Of a DNA stretch of 64,000 nucleotides, positions 33,795-44,989 are shown piece after piece (positions within the stretch are counted from its first letter, which is position 1; each line of letters opens with the position of its first letter). The translations under genes and the position numbers were made by a program. This DNA is from Strongylocentrotus droebachiensis (Eukaryota; Echinodermata; Echinoidea; Camarodonta; Strongylocentrotidae), in assembly GCA_035222895.1 (NCBI GenBank), contig JAVYIG010002386.1, forward strand, positions 178,501 through 242,500. Reading direction: 5' to 3'. The notes below the pieces were generated by a model that saw only the letters and a list, made by a program, of their open reading frames with translations, was not told the origin of the DNA and did not search any database.

Positions 33795-36700
33795 CCCTGA
33801 CTAATCAAATAATTCCCGTAACTTCCTGAATCACTCGTAACCGCGAACAAAACCTTGTGACCTCTTGTGATCACCCGTTTCGATTCTGGTGCGAACTATA
33901 TTTAAAATTGCACACATTTTTCAGAATGTCATTAATATCATTCCAATCCTCTCCTTCCGTTAGTTTCTATTTTAATCATTATCATGTGTAAGGAGAATTA
34001 CAGTACTTGTGTAAAAGGCATAAATGAGGATAGGCGTAAATTCCCTCAAGTTGAAGAGATCGCGCAGGCTTTTGGTCCTCTCCTTTTGACCCTATTTTTA
34101 ATTTCATGATATCAAATCCAATACATTATTGCACGATGGCACGATATTACGTTAGTTGGAGGCGTTATACATGTATTGCATGCATGGTGCATGGCTTTGT
34201 AGTCAATACCATATACTTTATATTGTAGTTCCATTTGTCATTGCAGTGGTAGTATCAGTATTACCATTATTATGTATTCCTAGTGGTGTATCATCAGCAA
34301 CATTAACATCGATTTAGTAGTGATCATTTTGTTCATATCATTTTTCCCTTCAACTAATTACTCACCATGGACCCCAAATGCATGAAACATCTGCCAGTAG
34401 CAAAAAAGAGCTAGAAGAGATGATGATATTCGAAACTATTTCATTTCAGATCTATGTCATGAACACTGTAGGATTCAATGTTTATTTTGGTTATTCCAGC
34501 CACGTTAAATGGAGTGTAGTATTGTACGCATCCGATTGTTTTTCAATGGTTTCTACCTCTCAGCTTACGTTTAAAAAGAGTTGAATGAAAGGTTTTGGGA
34601 AACAATTTTACACAATATGGTGTAATCTGTCACTTTGAAAAATAATCACATGTATGCATGTTCCCTTTCTTTTTACCCAATATTCAGTAAAGATGTACCA
34701 ACCATTTTTACAGTTGCATGTTTAGAATATGTAGTTTGTTGTAGGATTCGTGCATCCTTCAAAGTTGTATTGATTCTTACGCTGCGGCACTAATATAATT
34801 TGGCAAGCTATAAATCTACATTTGCCGCTCTACACCCAGGTGTAATAAAAGGATACCCGGTAGGAAGAAATTCCTTGAATGCTTGAGCGTCTTCTCAGGG
34901 TAGCTCGGCTAAAGCCGAGTTTATAATATGATTGCAGGGCCCTCAGGGAAACAATATCATTATTGCTCAGGCCTTCCTGGGTAAAAAAGAAAAGAAATAC
35001 TATTGTTATTATCATTATTATTATTATTATTATCATTATTATTATTATTATCATTATTATTATTATTATTATTATCAAAATATATTTCCTTTTTTGTCAA
35101 GGGCAAATGGTATTCATTGTTCATCATATTCTGAGTGTATTCATCGATATATTATTACTACTAATCGCTTCACAGAAAACTAATAGCAGCTACCCAAAGG
35201 TAAGTTACCAACGTTGTTAACAAATAAAACAAAACATAGAGTAAATACAATTATATAAAGCGCTTTATATGTCCATTCATTTGTGTTCGATTTATTATCA
35301 TAACTCAATACGCAGGACACGAAAGGGCGTTACGCAGTTTCAAATGTAAGTAATAGTAATATAGAGAAACAATAAAACGTGTGCATAAAGCAATTATTAA
35401 CAGCATGAAGTCACCAATATTTAGTGAGATAAGTTTTTATGTGGGTAAGGAGAAGCCGTCTGCAAATGCGGAATAAAGGAAAATCAGCACAAGTTAGTTG
35501 ATTGTTTTTAATAGTCAGTTGTGAGTCTCTTTTTTTTTTTGCATTGGACGATAACAAAAATCACGCCAATAGATTCGGAGTTGCAGCAGGTATTAATATG
35601 AATTGTTGGCATAATTAAAAATAATGTCTCTTGTTCTGACACAACAGATCTAGACATGCTACGAAAGAAGGATTAGCGTCACGCTCACGCACACTTTTTA
35701 ATCTGAAAAGGAAATTGTACAATACTTGCAATTTATGTTTCCATGCGTTAAAATAAAATCGTCAAAGAACAAAACAAAAAAACATAAAACCGTAAAAGGA
35801 TAATGATTTTAATTGATCCTTTTTTCCCTTTTTTTCCCCAAAAATATTGTTTTAAAGTATTGTTTTATAAAGTATTGTATTGTTTTATTCATGGATAGAA
35901 CGCTTTAGATGGTATCTGGCAAGACAGTAATTTATTGATTGAGCAATTATTTTCTCTCTAAAAGAGTATTGACTGCATAACCATGCATACCAAAATACAT
36001 AACGATCTTCTTTCTTTCTTTGAGAAACTGTACATACTAGTAGTTAACATATTGATACATAAGTGCATTCATTAAAAAAAAAAAATTATTCATGACTCAG
36101 GAAATCACAGAAAGGAAATGGTTTAGGAGTCTCTTTAACAAAAAGTAATGGCGATTGAGGGGGGCTGCTCCACTATAACCCCCTTCCCAAATAAAAACAA
36201 ATCATACGTCATTCTTTCATTCGCTGTAGAAAAGTCTTTTTTCCATTGCATGTGACAAACTGACCATCATATTTTCTTTCACAATTTGCTAACGAAAATA
36301 GTAAACCTTCGAAATCGCTAGATAATTTGTAAAAATCCATAGCTCTCATTTTTCTCAATCGCAGCCATCCGTGCCTACCGTGAAGACAGGCCTAAAACAA
36401 ATTAATTGGAGTGAAGGGGAAGAGAAAGTGAGAGAGGTGGGAGGAGGTCGGGAGAAAGAGAGAGAGAGTGTGTGTTTGTGTGTGTGAGTGAGTGTGTGTG
36501 TGTATTTTCATAATGTAAAAACCCATAGTAGTGAGGTGTTGTCAATCACTAGGATTTGCTTTCAGTCTTATGACCAATATGCTGTCTGTCATGCTTTGCA
36601 TTTTCCACCCATTCCTCAATATGGTGTGCAGACTTGTACACGCATTAAAGGTATTTTCACCAAGTCTGGGGTCAGCAAATTAGGGCCTTCCGCACATGGC

Positions 36701-39700
36701 CACTAACGATCGACCCTCTCCATTTAGCTTCAATTATTCATGCTTGCTTACGAATCTATCACTGTTTGTTCGTTCGTTTGAGTTGATTTAAGGGCTTTGC
36801 CGTTCATAGTTCTATTGACATTTCACCGTACATGCCATGAGGGGGGAAAGGGTCATGTTAGGACCAATATTGTGGTCACTAATTCTTTTGTAATCATCAT
36901 CCCATTTCGTGTGAAAGACCAAAGAGCATGTCATCGTACATAAATCCATCCTAACCATTAATATCACCATCAGTGGTTTGTCTATACTTTAGATTCATTC
37001 GTTTATCATTATTACCTCCATTTTAGAACAATAACTAAATAACTAACTACAGTCAAAGTTTAAATAAATGCTTTCTTTCGAGAAAAATAATATTGTTAAC
37101 CTTCCCCAGCTAAATCACCAAAATCTTACCCTGTATTTGTTTACTTTTAAAATTCGAAGGAAGTAGTTAAGATAGCAGGAGAGGGAGGGGCGTTTTTAAG
37201 TGATGGAAATGGGTTTGTCCGCATGTGCTTCTTTGAAAGACAATTTCAAACGTTCTGTATTTCAATGATAGTATATAGTATCTGCTATTTACGCTAATGA
37301 ATTGGGAGTGGAGATTCATAACCGATATTTTAAAGCAAGAAGTTAAAACACGTTTGATTTTAATATCCTATTAGAGACCGAACAATTACTCCTTATAAGT
37401 AAGGGAATATCCCAATTTTCACAGACATTGAAAGTCCCTGTTTATCGAGACATTTTACCGGTTTTGAACTGTTCATGACCTTTGTCCTTGGGGCGACCCA
37501 CCTTACCCATACATTAGAGAGGCACTGGGTATTTTTTATAAAGGCCTAATCATAGTCATTCTAACCCTTACATTACTTTTTAAAAAAATCTTGACAATGA
37601 AAACGTATTTTAATCGACATACGTAATAAAAGTTTGAGCTAGGTTTTTTTCTCAAAAAAGTGCCGCACTATGGAATCAACTTTCATTGTGTGTTCGACAC
37701 GCTCGTCAGAACAGTCATTTGCAAATCTGTACGGGAGAACACTAAATTTGAAATAATTTTCAAAAACTAGTAACAACAAAATTATCCCAGAGTTTGTATT
37801 TTTCTGTAATAAAAAAGAAACAAGTATTCGTCTTTTCTGATCAATTAATTGTTTTAAAAGCTGGTAAAAAGATTTCCCTTTTTTTTTCTTCTCGTGTTTA
37901 TATCATGGTGTATCAAAACAAAAGCAAAAACAAATAATCCATGATTTGGTATGTATTTAAATTTCGTTCAATTTCCTCTATATTTGTAACCTATACTTTT
38001 CCCATACAGGACCTTTCAGGAAAAAAAGTTTCAATGCTGAAAAACTTACCCTATTGAAATAAAGACGAATATATAAATTTAAATACAAAAATCTTGGAAT
38101 TAGTGATTCGAATTTAAGATGGGTAGTTAATACCACTATTTTTGAGTACCCAAACGTTTACATTTCAAAGGGAAATCCAAAACGGCCAATAAATCATGGC
38201 CTCGATAGAGATCATGGGGATGTCTTAGGGTGGCTGTGACCTTTACCAATAGAGTGCATGACCTTTGACTCCAATTAATCTCACAGAAATCGAAAAAGCC
38301 CAAGACCACTGACGACCGGGACGCCGAGCTCTCCATACCTCTGAATAAGAATCCGACCGACGTGCGAGCGTCCACCAGATCGTCGTCCTCCCAAAAGTCC
38401 AACGAGGGGAACACGGGCCCGTCCGCTCAAATCTTCAAACCCACCGCGATCTCCCAGGTAGCTCGACTCAAAATATTTGGTTTTTGCAAAGATTCATGTA
38501 TTTTTCAAAAGATCGGTAGTTCGACTCAAAATATTTGGTTTTGCAGAGATTCCTGTATTTTTTTAAACATCGGTAGTTCGAATCAAAATAGTTGGTTTTG
38601 CAGAAATTCCTGTAGTTTTTTAAACATCGGTAGTTTGACTCAAAACATTTGGTTTTCCAAAGATTCCTGTATTTTTTTAAACATCGGTAGTTCGAGTCAA
38701 AATAGTTGGTTTTGCAGAGATTCATGTATTTTCAAAACATCGTTAGTTCGACTCAAAGTATTTGGTTTTGCAGAGATTCATGTATTTTTCTTCTTCAAAA
38801 CATCGGTAGCTCGACTCAAAATATTTGGTTTTGCAGAGATTCCGGTATTTTTTAAAACATCGGTAGTTCGAGTCAAAATAGTTGGTTTTGCAAAGATTCA
38901 TGTATTTTTCAAAAGATCGGTAGCTCGACTCAAAATATTTGGTTTTGCAGAGATTCATGTATTTTTCAAAAGATCGGTAGTTCGACTCAAAATATTTGGT
39001 TTTGCAAAGATTCATTTTTTTCTTCAAAACATCGGTAGTTTCACTCCAAATATTTGGTTTTGCAAAGATTCATGTATTCTTCAAAAACATCGTGTTGTTT
39101 TGGGTTTCTTGTGGTTTTAAAACACCTAATAGGGTAATCCATACAAACACTGTTTTTTAATCACCTGTTATTAATTGGATTCGGTCGTTTTAATATGTTA
39201 ATTCAGGTTAGGACTATGTTTTATTTAACTGGGTTTTAAAAACCCCAAAATCAGGATCACTACAAATAATTGATTTCCCACTTTTATTTTAAATTCGACT
39301 CGTTATTGGTCATGCACATAAATAATCACACATGTTGGTACAAGACAAGAATTGCTCCCTGTATAGCTTTGTCTAGCTGAAACGGCAAAGATGAAACAAT
39401 ACTCGTCAAAAGATTGATATGAAATATGTCAAATAAAACATCTATGATAATATCATTTAATTCTACTTTTAACTTTACAATGGAAAATCCAGATAGTTGG
39501 ATGATAACAATATATCAACATTGATACAGCTAACCGAAGGTCATGAACATGTTACAATAGGCAATGACCAGCGACAATCAAGTTACAAATGATTACTGCT
39601 AGAGCATGGCGTGCATGTTCCTCTTCACCACACATTCTCTGTTGCTTTCACGCACGCTTCCTATTATATATCGCTCATGCACTTTTCTTTCATGTGGCAC

Positions 39701-40561
39701 TGTTCTTAATGCAACCCTTAAAACTTTCGTAGTTTATGCATATCCAAATCGTTCAATATTCCCTTTCTTGCATTAATCGCTTTCAAAATACCTTGGAATG
39801 AAATAGTGTTTTCTGCAACAATAATACCAATCTTGTCCTACCTTTCACGCTAATTATATACCACCTGACAATCACACAAAAGCACATGGACGCCTTTATT
39901 CGTTCACTTACACCATTGAGTTATCAAATTGTGTTTAAATATGATAATCTACGATCTCTCAATCCGAGATATTTTGAAAAGTATTAATGTATTCAGAACG
40001 CAAATCTATAATGTTATAGTGGAGGATATCGTTAATGTTTGATTTGGGTGATTGTTTTTTTGATACCATGTACAGGTGATATAACTAACATATTTTTTTA
40101 TTTTATCTGGGCCGATTGTTAAAAGTTGAACTATTGTAGTTGTGGGTAAATAACATGTGACATGGATTGTTTTTGCCTTCTTCTCTTACTAACAGGCAAG
40201 CACGAAAAATAACTCTGGTGGAAAAGGATCTTCTTCTAAGAAGCCGAGCTCAAAGCCACCCCAACCAGTCAAGAAGGAGACGAAACCGGAACCGAAGCCC
40301 GTCCAACCGACTCCAGTAACGGAAGATACCCCGATCAAGCTGGAGCTTGCAACGGCGGAGAATTCTGCCCCACCACCGGCTTCGGTGCGGGGAGATACAA
40401 GCCGTTACGACTCTGCGGATGGCAGCCAAGCTGGTAGCCACGCTGGTAGCACAGCGCCCTCTGTTACCTACAAGACGCCCTCACGCGACCAGGCCGATGT
40501 AGTAAAGGGCACAGGTTTGCTACAAAATACTACCATCAAAGGTACTGGTGGGTGGATTTAG
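30098..40561 (+). CDS. Second Mesh-like transmembrane exon and long cytoplasmic tail (alternative 3' end or 3' remnant)
   Basis: Six exons (30098-30207, 35176-35199, 35316-35345, 36365-36427, 38287-38457, 40196-40561) encode a transmembrane helix and a tail of about 220 residues rich in Lys, Ser, Pro and Thr, ending at TAG 40559-40561. All internal junctions are phase 0. The first exon enters in phase 1, exactly the phase left by the sushi exon ending at 19435, so 1255 residues could be read from 3938 through the long tail. No ectodomain exon is seen between 21173 and 30097. VKTGLKQINW in exon four resembles [11 protein letters not shown] in the short tail. Either this is a mutually exclusive 3' end of gene 1, or the 3' end of a duplicated gene that lost its ectodomain. 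A cytoskeletal or scaffold link is only inferred. Confidence 0.75.
30438..33762. mobile_element. TU-like foldback transposon, copy 2 (complete)
   Basis: Ends TGTTACACCC and GGGTGTAACA. Left arm about 30438-31469 and right arm about 32788-33762 are inverted copies of one another; the outer domain repeats ACCCACAAATGTAAT-type 15-bp units, the inner domain has AAGACCCGGTAATAAAGC-type units. About 1.3 kb of internal sequence lies between. Both flanks show ACCCC next to the ends (30433-30437 and 33763-33767), a possible 5-bp target duplication in low-complexity DNA. Inserted in the first intron of the long-tail exon set. Non-autonomous by appearance. Confidence 0.9.
32478..32745 (-). pseudogene. 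rve-integrase-like fragment in foldback copy 2 (fossil)
   Basis: Same minus-strand fragment as at 865-1135, next to the right arm, with the GWKSPFEIFF-type motif of rve integrases. Fragmentary, not whole; family Ginger/KRBA2-like or LTR-type not resolved. Confidence 0.5.
33763..34790. other. Intron stretch after the foldback element
   Basis: A C-tract (33765-33793) abuts the element. The rest is AT-rich with no recognised element. Confidence 0.45.
34795..34975 (+). repeat. SINE body fragment
   Basis: GGCAAGCTATAAATCTACAT, CTCTACACCCAGGTG, GGATACCCGGTAGGAAG, CTTGAGCGTC, GCTCGGCTAAAGCCG and GCAGGGCCCTCAGGGAAACA match the copy at 29536. An ATT microsatellite follows at 35008-35075. Confidence 0.75.
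35005..35078. repeat. (ATT)n microsatellite
   Basis: ATT/ATC triplets over about 70 bp; likely the SINE tail. Confidence 0.9.
35176..35199 (+). CDS. Tail microexon, 24 nt
   Basis: Acceptor GCTTCACAG, donor GTAAGTTA. Encodes KTNSSYPK in phase 0. Called for the strong paired splice sites, phase and the neighbouring microexon. Confidence 0.6.
35316..35345 (+). CDS. Tail microexon, 30 nt
   Basis: Acceptor AATACGCAG, donor GTAAGTAA. Encodes DTKGRYAVSN in phase 0. Confidence 0.6.
35346..36364. other. Intron, no element recognised
   Basis: AT-rich with T and A runs; no exon-like frames. Confidence 0.4.
36365..36427 (+). CDS. Tail exon, 63 nt
   Basis: Encodes PSVPTVKTGLKQINWSEGEE plus K in phase 0, acceptor CAATCGCAG, donor GTGAGA. 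Resembles the start of the short-tail exon at 21040, which supports a common origin. A GA/GT microsatellite follows the donor. Confidence 0.72.
36428..38286. other. Intron, GA/GT microsatellite then unremarkable
   Basis: (GA)n and (GT)n at 36453-36502, then 1.8 kb with no recognised element. Confidence 0.45.
38287..38457 (+). CDS. Tail exon
   Basis: Encodes KSKKPKTTDDRDAELSIPLN, then a Ser-rich part and FKPTAISQ; 57 codons in phase 0. Acceptor AATCTCACAG, donor GTAGCT. The frame stays open beyond the donor to 39120 through the adjoining minisatellite. Confidence 0.82.
38458..39100 (+). repeat. 57-bp minisatellite starting at a splice donor
   Basis: About 11 units of roughly 55-60 bp, each like GGTAGTTCGACTCAAAATA followed by TTTGGTTTTGCAGAGATTC and TGTATTTTT. 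The first unit begins at the donor itself (CAG/GTAGCTCGACTC). The period is near a multiple of three, so long open frames run on both strands (252 codons on +, from inside the exon). Confidence 0.92.
39101..40195. other. Intron, no element recognised
   Basis: AT-rich; no exon signals until the acceptor CTAACAG. Confidence 0.4.
40196..40561 (+). CDS. Terminal tail exon
   Basis: 121 codons plus TAG. Low-complexity Lys/Pro/Ser/Glu composition (KPPQPVKKETKPEPKPVQPT, later GSQAGSHAGS), GC-richer than its surroundings, as expected for coding sequence. No catalytic domain; a flexible cytoplasmic tail is likely. Confidence 0.8.
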   Translation, partial: ASTKNNSGGKGSSSKKPSSKPPQPVKKETKPEPKPVQPTPVTEDTPIKLELATAENSAPPPASVRGDTSRYDSADGSQAGSHAGSTAPSVTYKTPSRDQADVVKGTGLLQNTTIKGTGGWI

Positions 40562-40629
40562 AGTGGCCATTATTCTTTTCGGCAAGATTTCAAAGAAAAG
40601 GGACGGCCCTGATGTACACAGGCATGTTT

Positions 40630-40890
40630 AAAATATCGATTGCATGTCACGTGTGTCGCCTTTCTTCTATTGACCAATCAGGGTCAGGTTTTAAGTTTGA
40701 CAAATGTTAAGAGCCGTATGTTGATTGGCTAATAGCATTTTGGTGTACATTTTAGAATCGATTGTATGTCACGTATGCCGCCTTTCTTCCATTGACCAAT
40801 CACAATTAGGTTAAGAATGACAAATGTTAAGAGCCGTGTGTTGATTGGCTTATAAAAGAATCTTAAGCATTTTGGTGTAAATTTTCATAG
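40630..40890 (+). repeat. 120-bp tandem duplication with paired CCAAT-like motifs
   Basis: Two units about 120 bp apart, each with ATCGATTG..TGTCACGT, ATTGACCAATCA and TGTTAAGAGCCG then TTGATTGGCT. Lies about 70 bp after the long-tail stop, probably in the 3' UTR. Confidence 0.8.
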
Positions 40891-41908
40891 AACAGACCAA
40901 AGATCCTGTTAGCATACATATATTTTTAATTTAAAAGTAACAATAACAATCTTTGGACTCTGGTATCCATAGTGACAGAGGAAGCAATACGTAGCCAGCA
41001 ACCTAACAATCATTAAAGCTTTAATAGGTCAGTGTTGTATAAGCTTAATGAAATGATAATAGTGATACAAATCTTATCACTTAAATGATTTAGTTTGATA
41101 AAAAATTATTTGTTAATTTTGGGCATGTTTAAGGATTCGAGACGCAAAATTAACTTCAAAAGATTAAAAGAATAAGAAGAAAGAAAATAATTCTCTCCAT
41201 GATCAAAAGGAAGTTTGATGACATTATATGATTATGACAAATAATTCTAGCGTGAACTGCAATATTTAGATAATTAGCTGTGTGTGAAAGAGATCATTTT
41301 GCCTTTTTTGTAACTTTCCGCTTCATCGTTCTTTCAAAACTGAACTAATTTCTTAAGATAAAGTCTTTAGAAAGTCTTTGCATTGTTAATAATGTTGTTC
41401 ACCTATGATTTGTATGTGATATGTTGTCTTTTAGTTAATACATGTATATGTTCACTCTTCGCTTCAATCTTCAGTAAACATTTAACTTCACGCCTATTTC
41501 TTTTGTCTTGCATAGATGCATACACAAAATGATATGAAATGCAGCTTATTGTACCAAAAAAATGTTGAAAGAAAAAACAAAAGAAATATATTCATTGTTA
41601 GTTGTTTTTTTCTTTTCTTATATAGGAAATACATAACACAGCATTAAACTCTTACAACAGTGTCTATTCAGCCGCCTAAAAAAAAATCATGTATATAGTT
41701 TTGGTAGTGTAAGAAACTTGTATTTTTGAGTGATTTTTCAAAAAGGGCATCGAGTATAATTCAAATCAATTCAAATCAAGGTTGATTAAAACATGTCTAT
41801 ACAGCCGGATGGCTGAATCGTTCAAATGTTTTAAAGATAATAATAGTTTTTTAGAAAAAGATGAACAATATACGAAATTTGAATAATAATGAATGTATAC
41901 ATAAACAG

Positions 41909-42412
41909 CCACATAAACACAATTTCGTTAAAAAAAGATATTGTAAAACTGTTATTGCCATGAACTGTTGGATATTTTTCAATCTTGAAATGTTGCGTGT
42001 ACAAAGCACTATAACAATAGCGTGCATGCAGCTTTATGGCAGGCTATGAGTTAAGCCTCATTGAATAATTTTTCTACTACGCTTATACTACATGTTAGAA
42101 GCGATTGTGTTTCTACTTATGTCGACTTTCCACATTAGACATTAATTCATATTACTGCCACATAAACACAATTTCGTTTAAAAAAAAAGATATTGTAAAA
42201 CTGTTTTTACTTTTAACTGTTGAATATTTTTTAAATCTTGAAATTTTGCGTGTACAAAGCACTATAACAATAGCGTGCACGCAGCCTTATAGCAGGCTAT
42301 GAGTTAAGCCTCATTGAATAATTGTTCTACTACGCTTATACTACATGTTAGAAGCGATTGTGTTTCTACTTATGTCGACTTTTCACATTGGACATTAATT
42401 ACATATTACTCT
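41909..42412 (+). repeat. 249-bp tandem duplication
   Basis: Units at 41909 and 42158 share CCACATAAACACAATTTCGT, GTACAAAGCACTATAACAAT and GAAGCGATTGTGTTTCTACT. Non-coding. Confidence 0.9.
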
Positions 42413-43260
42413 ATTAGGTACTTGCCTTTGTGTTGTCAAGTATGACGTTAAGGTCTATTGCTATGAGACCGACAATGTTGTGAATCTTCCTAAAAGTTCC
42501 ACGAAGGGCTCTCAAGAAGGAAGGCCGACGAGACCGTCAATTTCGGTCTGATGGTTTTGTTATAGCTTAACTGAGGAACAGAGATCCAATGAGACCTAGG
42601 CCTTCTGACAATTGTGTTAAGGGTCCAAATGAGAACGATTGTTAGAATCGTACATGAGCTTTCGTTCTCGCGGGCTGTTAGACTACTTGGAATGTCACGG
42701 AGTGTGGAAATTTGCGCCAGATTTCTTGCATAAGAACAATTTACTTATAACAAAATATAATTGTCTTTTATAATTGTATAAGATAACTTTCACATATGTC
42801 TGATAATAACTAATTATGACAGGCCTGATAATTCATTTTTAATCATCGATATACCGAGCAGGGCTTATATCATTATTTTGATTTGTAAAAGATTCCGAAA
42901 TATTTGTTTAGCTATGATGTTGTCGTTGTAGTCTTTTATAGTTAAACTGTTATAATTTGAGAGATGAAATAAACCAACAAGTTAAATCTGTTGCCTTGTT
43001 CGTTGTGCTTGCAAGTTCCAATTAAGAAAAATATATGTTTGTTTTCTATCATTACATTTATAAACTTTGTGGGAAGAATTATTGTATCGATTTAGCCTCA
43101 TGAAATAAATATTCAAATTTACGTTAGCCTTATCACTTTTGAATTTGAATGAATAGAATTGAAATGTATGTGGAAATGAACTTTCTTAACCATGTATTTG
43201 TCTCTTTGCAGTAGACATAATAAACATTTTTAGAAAATAAATTATTGATGTTGTGTCCTA
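42413..43260. other. Stretch without gene
   Basis: GAGACCGACA-type motifs at 42463-42560 resemble 24171-24502. AATAAA at 42968 could end a long 3' UTR. Nothing else recognised. Confidence 0.35.
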
Positions 43261-43393
43261 TTGTTGTGTTTCGTGTTATATAAACCCCCCCCCCCCCCCC
43301 AGTATCACAAAGGTTTTGCAATCAACTGCACATTTCTTAAACACTATTCTAAATGCTTAATTGTCAGCCTCTTGAAAAACATGTGCATGCGAC

Positions 43394-43582
43394 CATGCGC
43401 GGATCCATCCGGGGGGGGGGGTCGACGGGCCCGGACCCCCCCCCCCTGTTTTTTCTTTAAAAGGCCTAATTTAAAAAATAAAAAATAAATAAAAAAAATT
43501 TCGGTCGGCGCGATTTTCAAATGTTAGGCCCCCCCCCCCCCCCCCCCTCCTTATCGGCAAATCCTGGATCCACCACTGCATG
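43394..43582. repeat. Dispersed repeat with C/G-tracts and GGATCCA ends
   Basis: GCGCGGATCCATCCGGGGG at the left and CGGCAAATCCTGGATCCACC at the right face one another, with two C-tracts inside (43434-43446, 43530-43547). 55880-55980 has a similar C-tract followed by AGATCCGCCCCTG. Open frames here are artefacts. Confidence 0.55.
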
Positions 43583-43898
43583 CAACGGTGATCTATATTG
43601 GCCATTGCGATTTTGCGATTGATTGCAGACCTTTGTCTTACGGAACCCTGGACAAGCCAAGGGTACTTGGGAGCCCATTAACAATATAATTTGCCAAACA
43701 TGGCGACCAGCAAAAACAATATGCAACAATGAAATTTAACAATTGGATAAACCCAGTGAGTTGTAAATGCAAATCCTAATATATCTTTTGCGTTTTTAAC
43801 CACTTTCATGTAATTATATCATAATGCCATATTGTTTTGAACTGTTTTATTTTCGACAGGTGATCTTGCAATTAAAGACTTAAAAAATAGATGTTTAA

Positions 43899-44431
43899 GG
43901 TACTATGTCCCATTTGCAGGCCAAAAAATGAAAAGGTTAAATTCCAACGGCATTTGAAAGATAATACTGATTTAGAACTTCCCTAAAAACAGGGGGGAGG
44001 GCTTGAAAACATCTTTAAGTGGGAAAATAGCGACTATTAGTTGTCGAATCGACTTAAGAGCTATAGAGCCAGTAAGTAATAGTCTGATATTCAGACCATT
44101 GTACCGAATGGTCGTACGTTTTATATGCAATATATATTCAATCAGTTTATGTTTGGCCACTACAAGAAGTGGGTTATTGATGTAGACAAATGCTCATGTA
44201 CTATTTACAGCTTATTTTATGTATGTTATTACCAAAGCAGAAAAAAGGCAGTCAGTCACTCAAAAGTGTCTGACAGTGAAGTCTAAGCAAGTAAACGGGT
44301 TTCCTTGAATACTTTGAAGATTAGGACACTGCTAACGTTTAAATTTCACAGATAGGACAAACATGACATATTCATAATTCCTGCAAAGTTCTATAGAATT
44401 TGATTTTGGCTGCAAAAGGGACATAGTATCT
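43899..44431. repeat. TTAA-flanked MITE (GGTACTATGTCCC ends)
   Basis: TTAA at 43895-43898 and 44432-44435 flank ends GGTACTATGTCCCATTTGCAG and its imperfect inverse CTGCAAAAGGGACATAGTAT. 533 bp, no coding domain. Confidence 0.8.
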
Positions 44432-44489
44432 TTAACCTATGGCAAATGGGGTTCAAGACCTTTAGTTGTTGTTTTCTAAGTGATTTTAA

Positions 44490-44696
44490 AGGTAGGCGTT
44501 ACTACTGCAGCTAGAAGGGATTAGACCACACAGCGAGCCATCGAGGTCACTGTGACAGGTGGCTATCTCATTAACTCAGCTCTCATTTAACATAAGAAAA
44601 AGAGGATCATGGGGGACCAACAGGCACCGATTTCGGAAGTTTTCTATATAGAGGGAGCAAGTAGCTACAAGTAGGACAGTGTGCCTTTAAGAGCTA
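44490..44696. repeat. TTAA-flanked MITE, family R copy 1
   Basis: TTAA at 44486-44489 and 44697-44700. Body has GATTAGACCACACAGCGAG, AACATAAGAAAAAGAGGATC and TATAGAGGGAGCAAGTAGCT. Further copies at 44800 and 59271. Confidence 0.8.
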
Positions 44697-44799
44697 AAAT
44701 ATTAGGTAAAAATATATCAAAGTGCAAAAAAAAATAGTTTTCAACAATAATCATGCACTCAATATGAACTATCTTTCGCCAGGGAATGCTTTAAATTAA

Positions 44800-44985
44800 A
44801 GACCGTCAATACTACTGGGCCAGAAGTGATTAGACCACACAGCGAGGTCACTGACAGGTGGCTATCTCATTAACTCAGCTCTCAACTAACATAAGAAAAA
44901 GAGGATCATAGGGGACCAACAGGCACCGATTGGGGAAGTTTTCTATATAGAGGGAGCAAGTAGCTACACGTAGGACAGTGGGGCT
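44800..44985. repeat. TTAA-flanked MITE, family R copy 2
   Basis: TTAA at 44796-44799 and 44986-44989. Nearly identical body to the copy about 100 bp upstream, same orientation, lacking about 11 bp present there. Confidence 0.82.
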
Positions 44986-44989
44986 TTAA

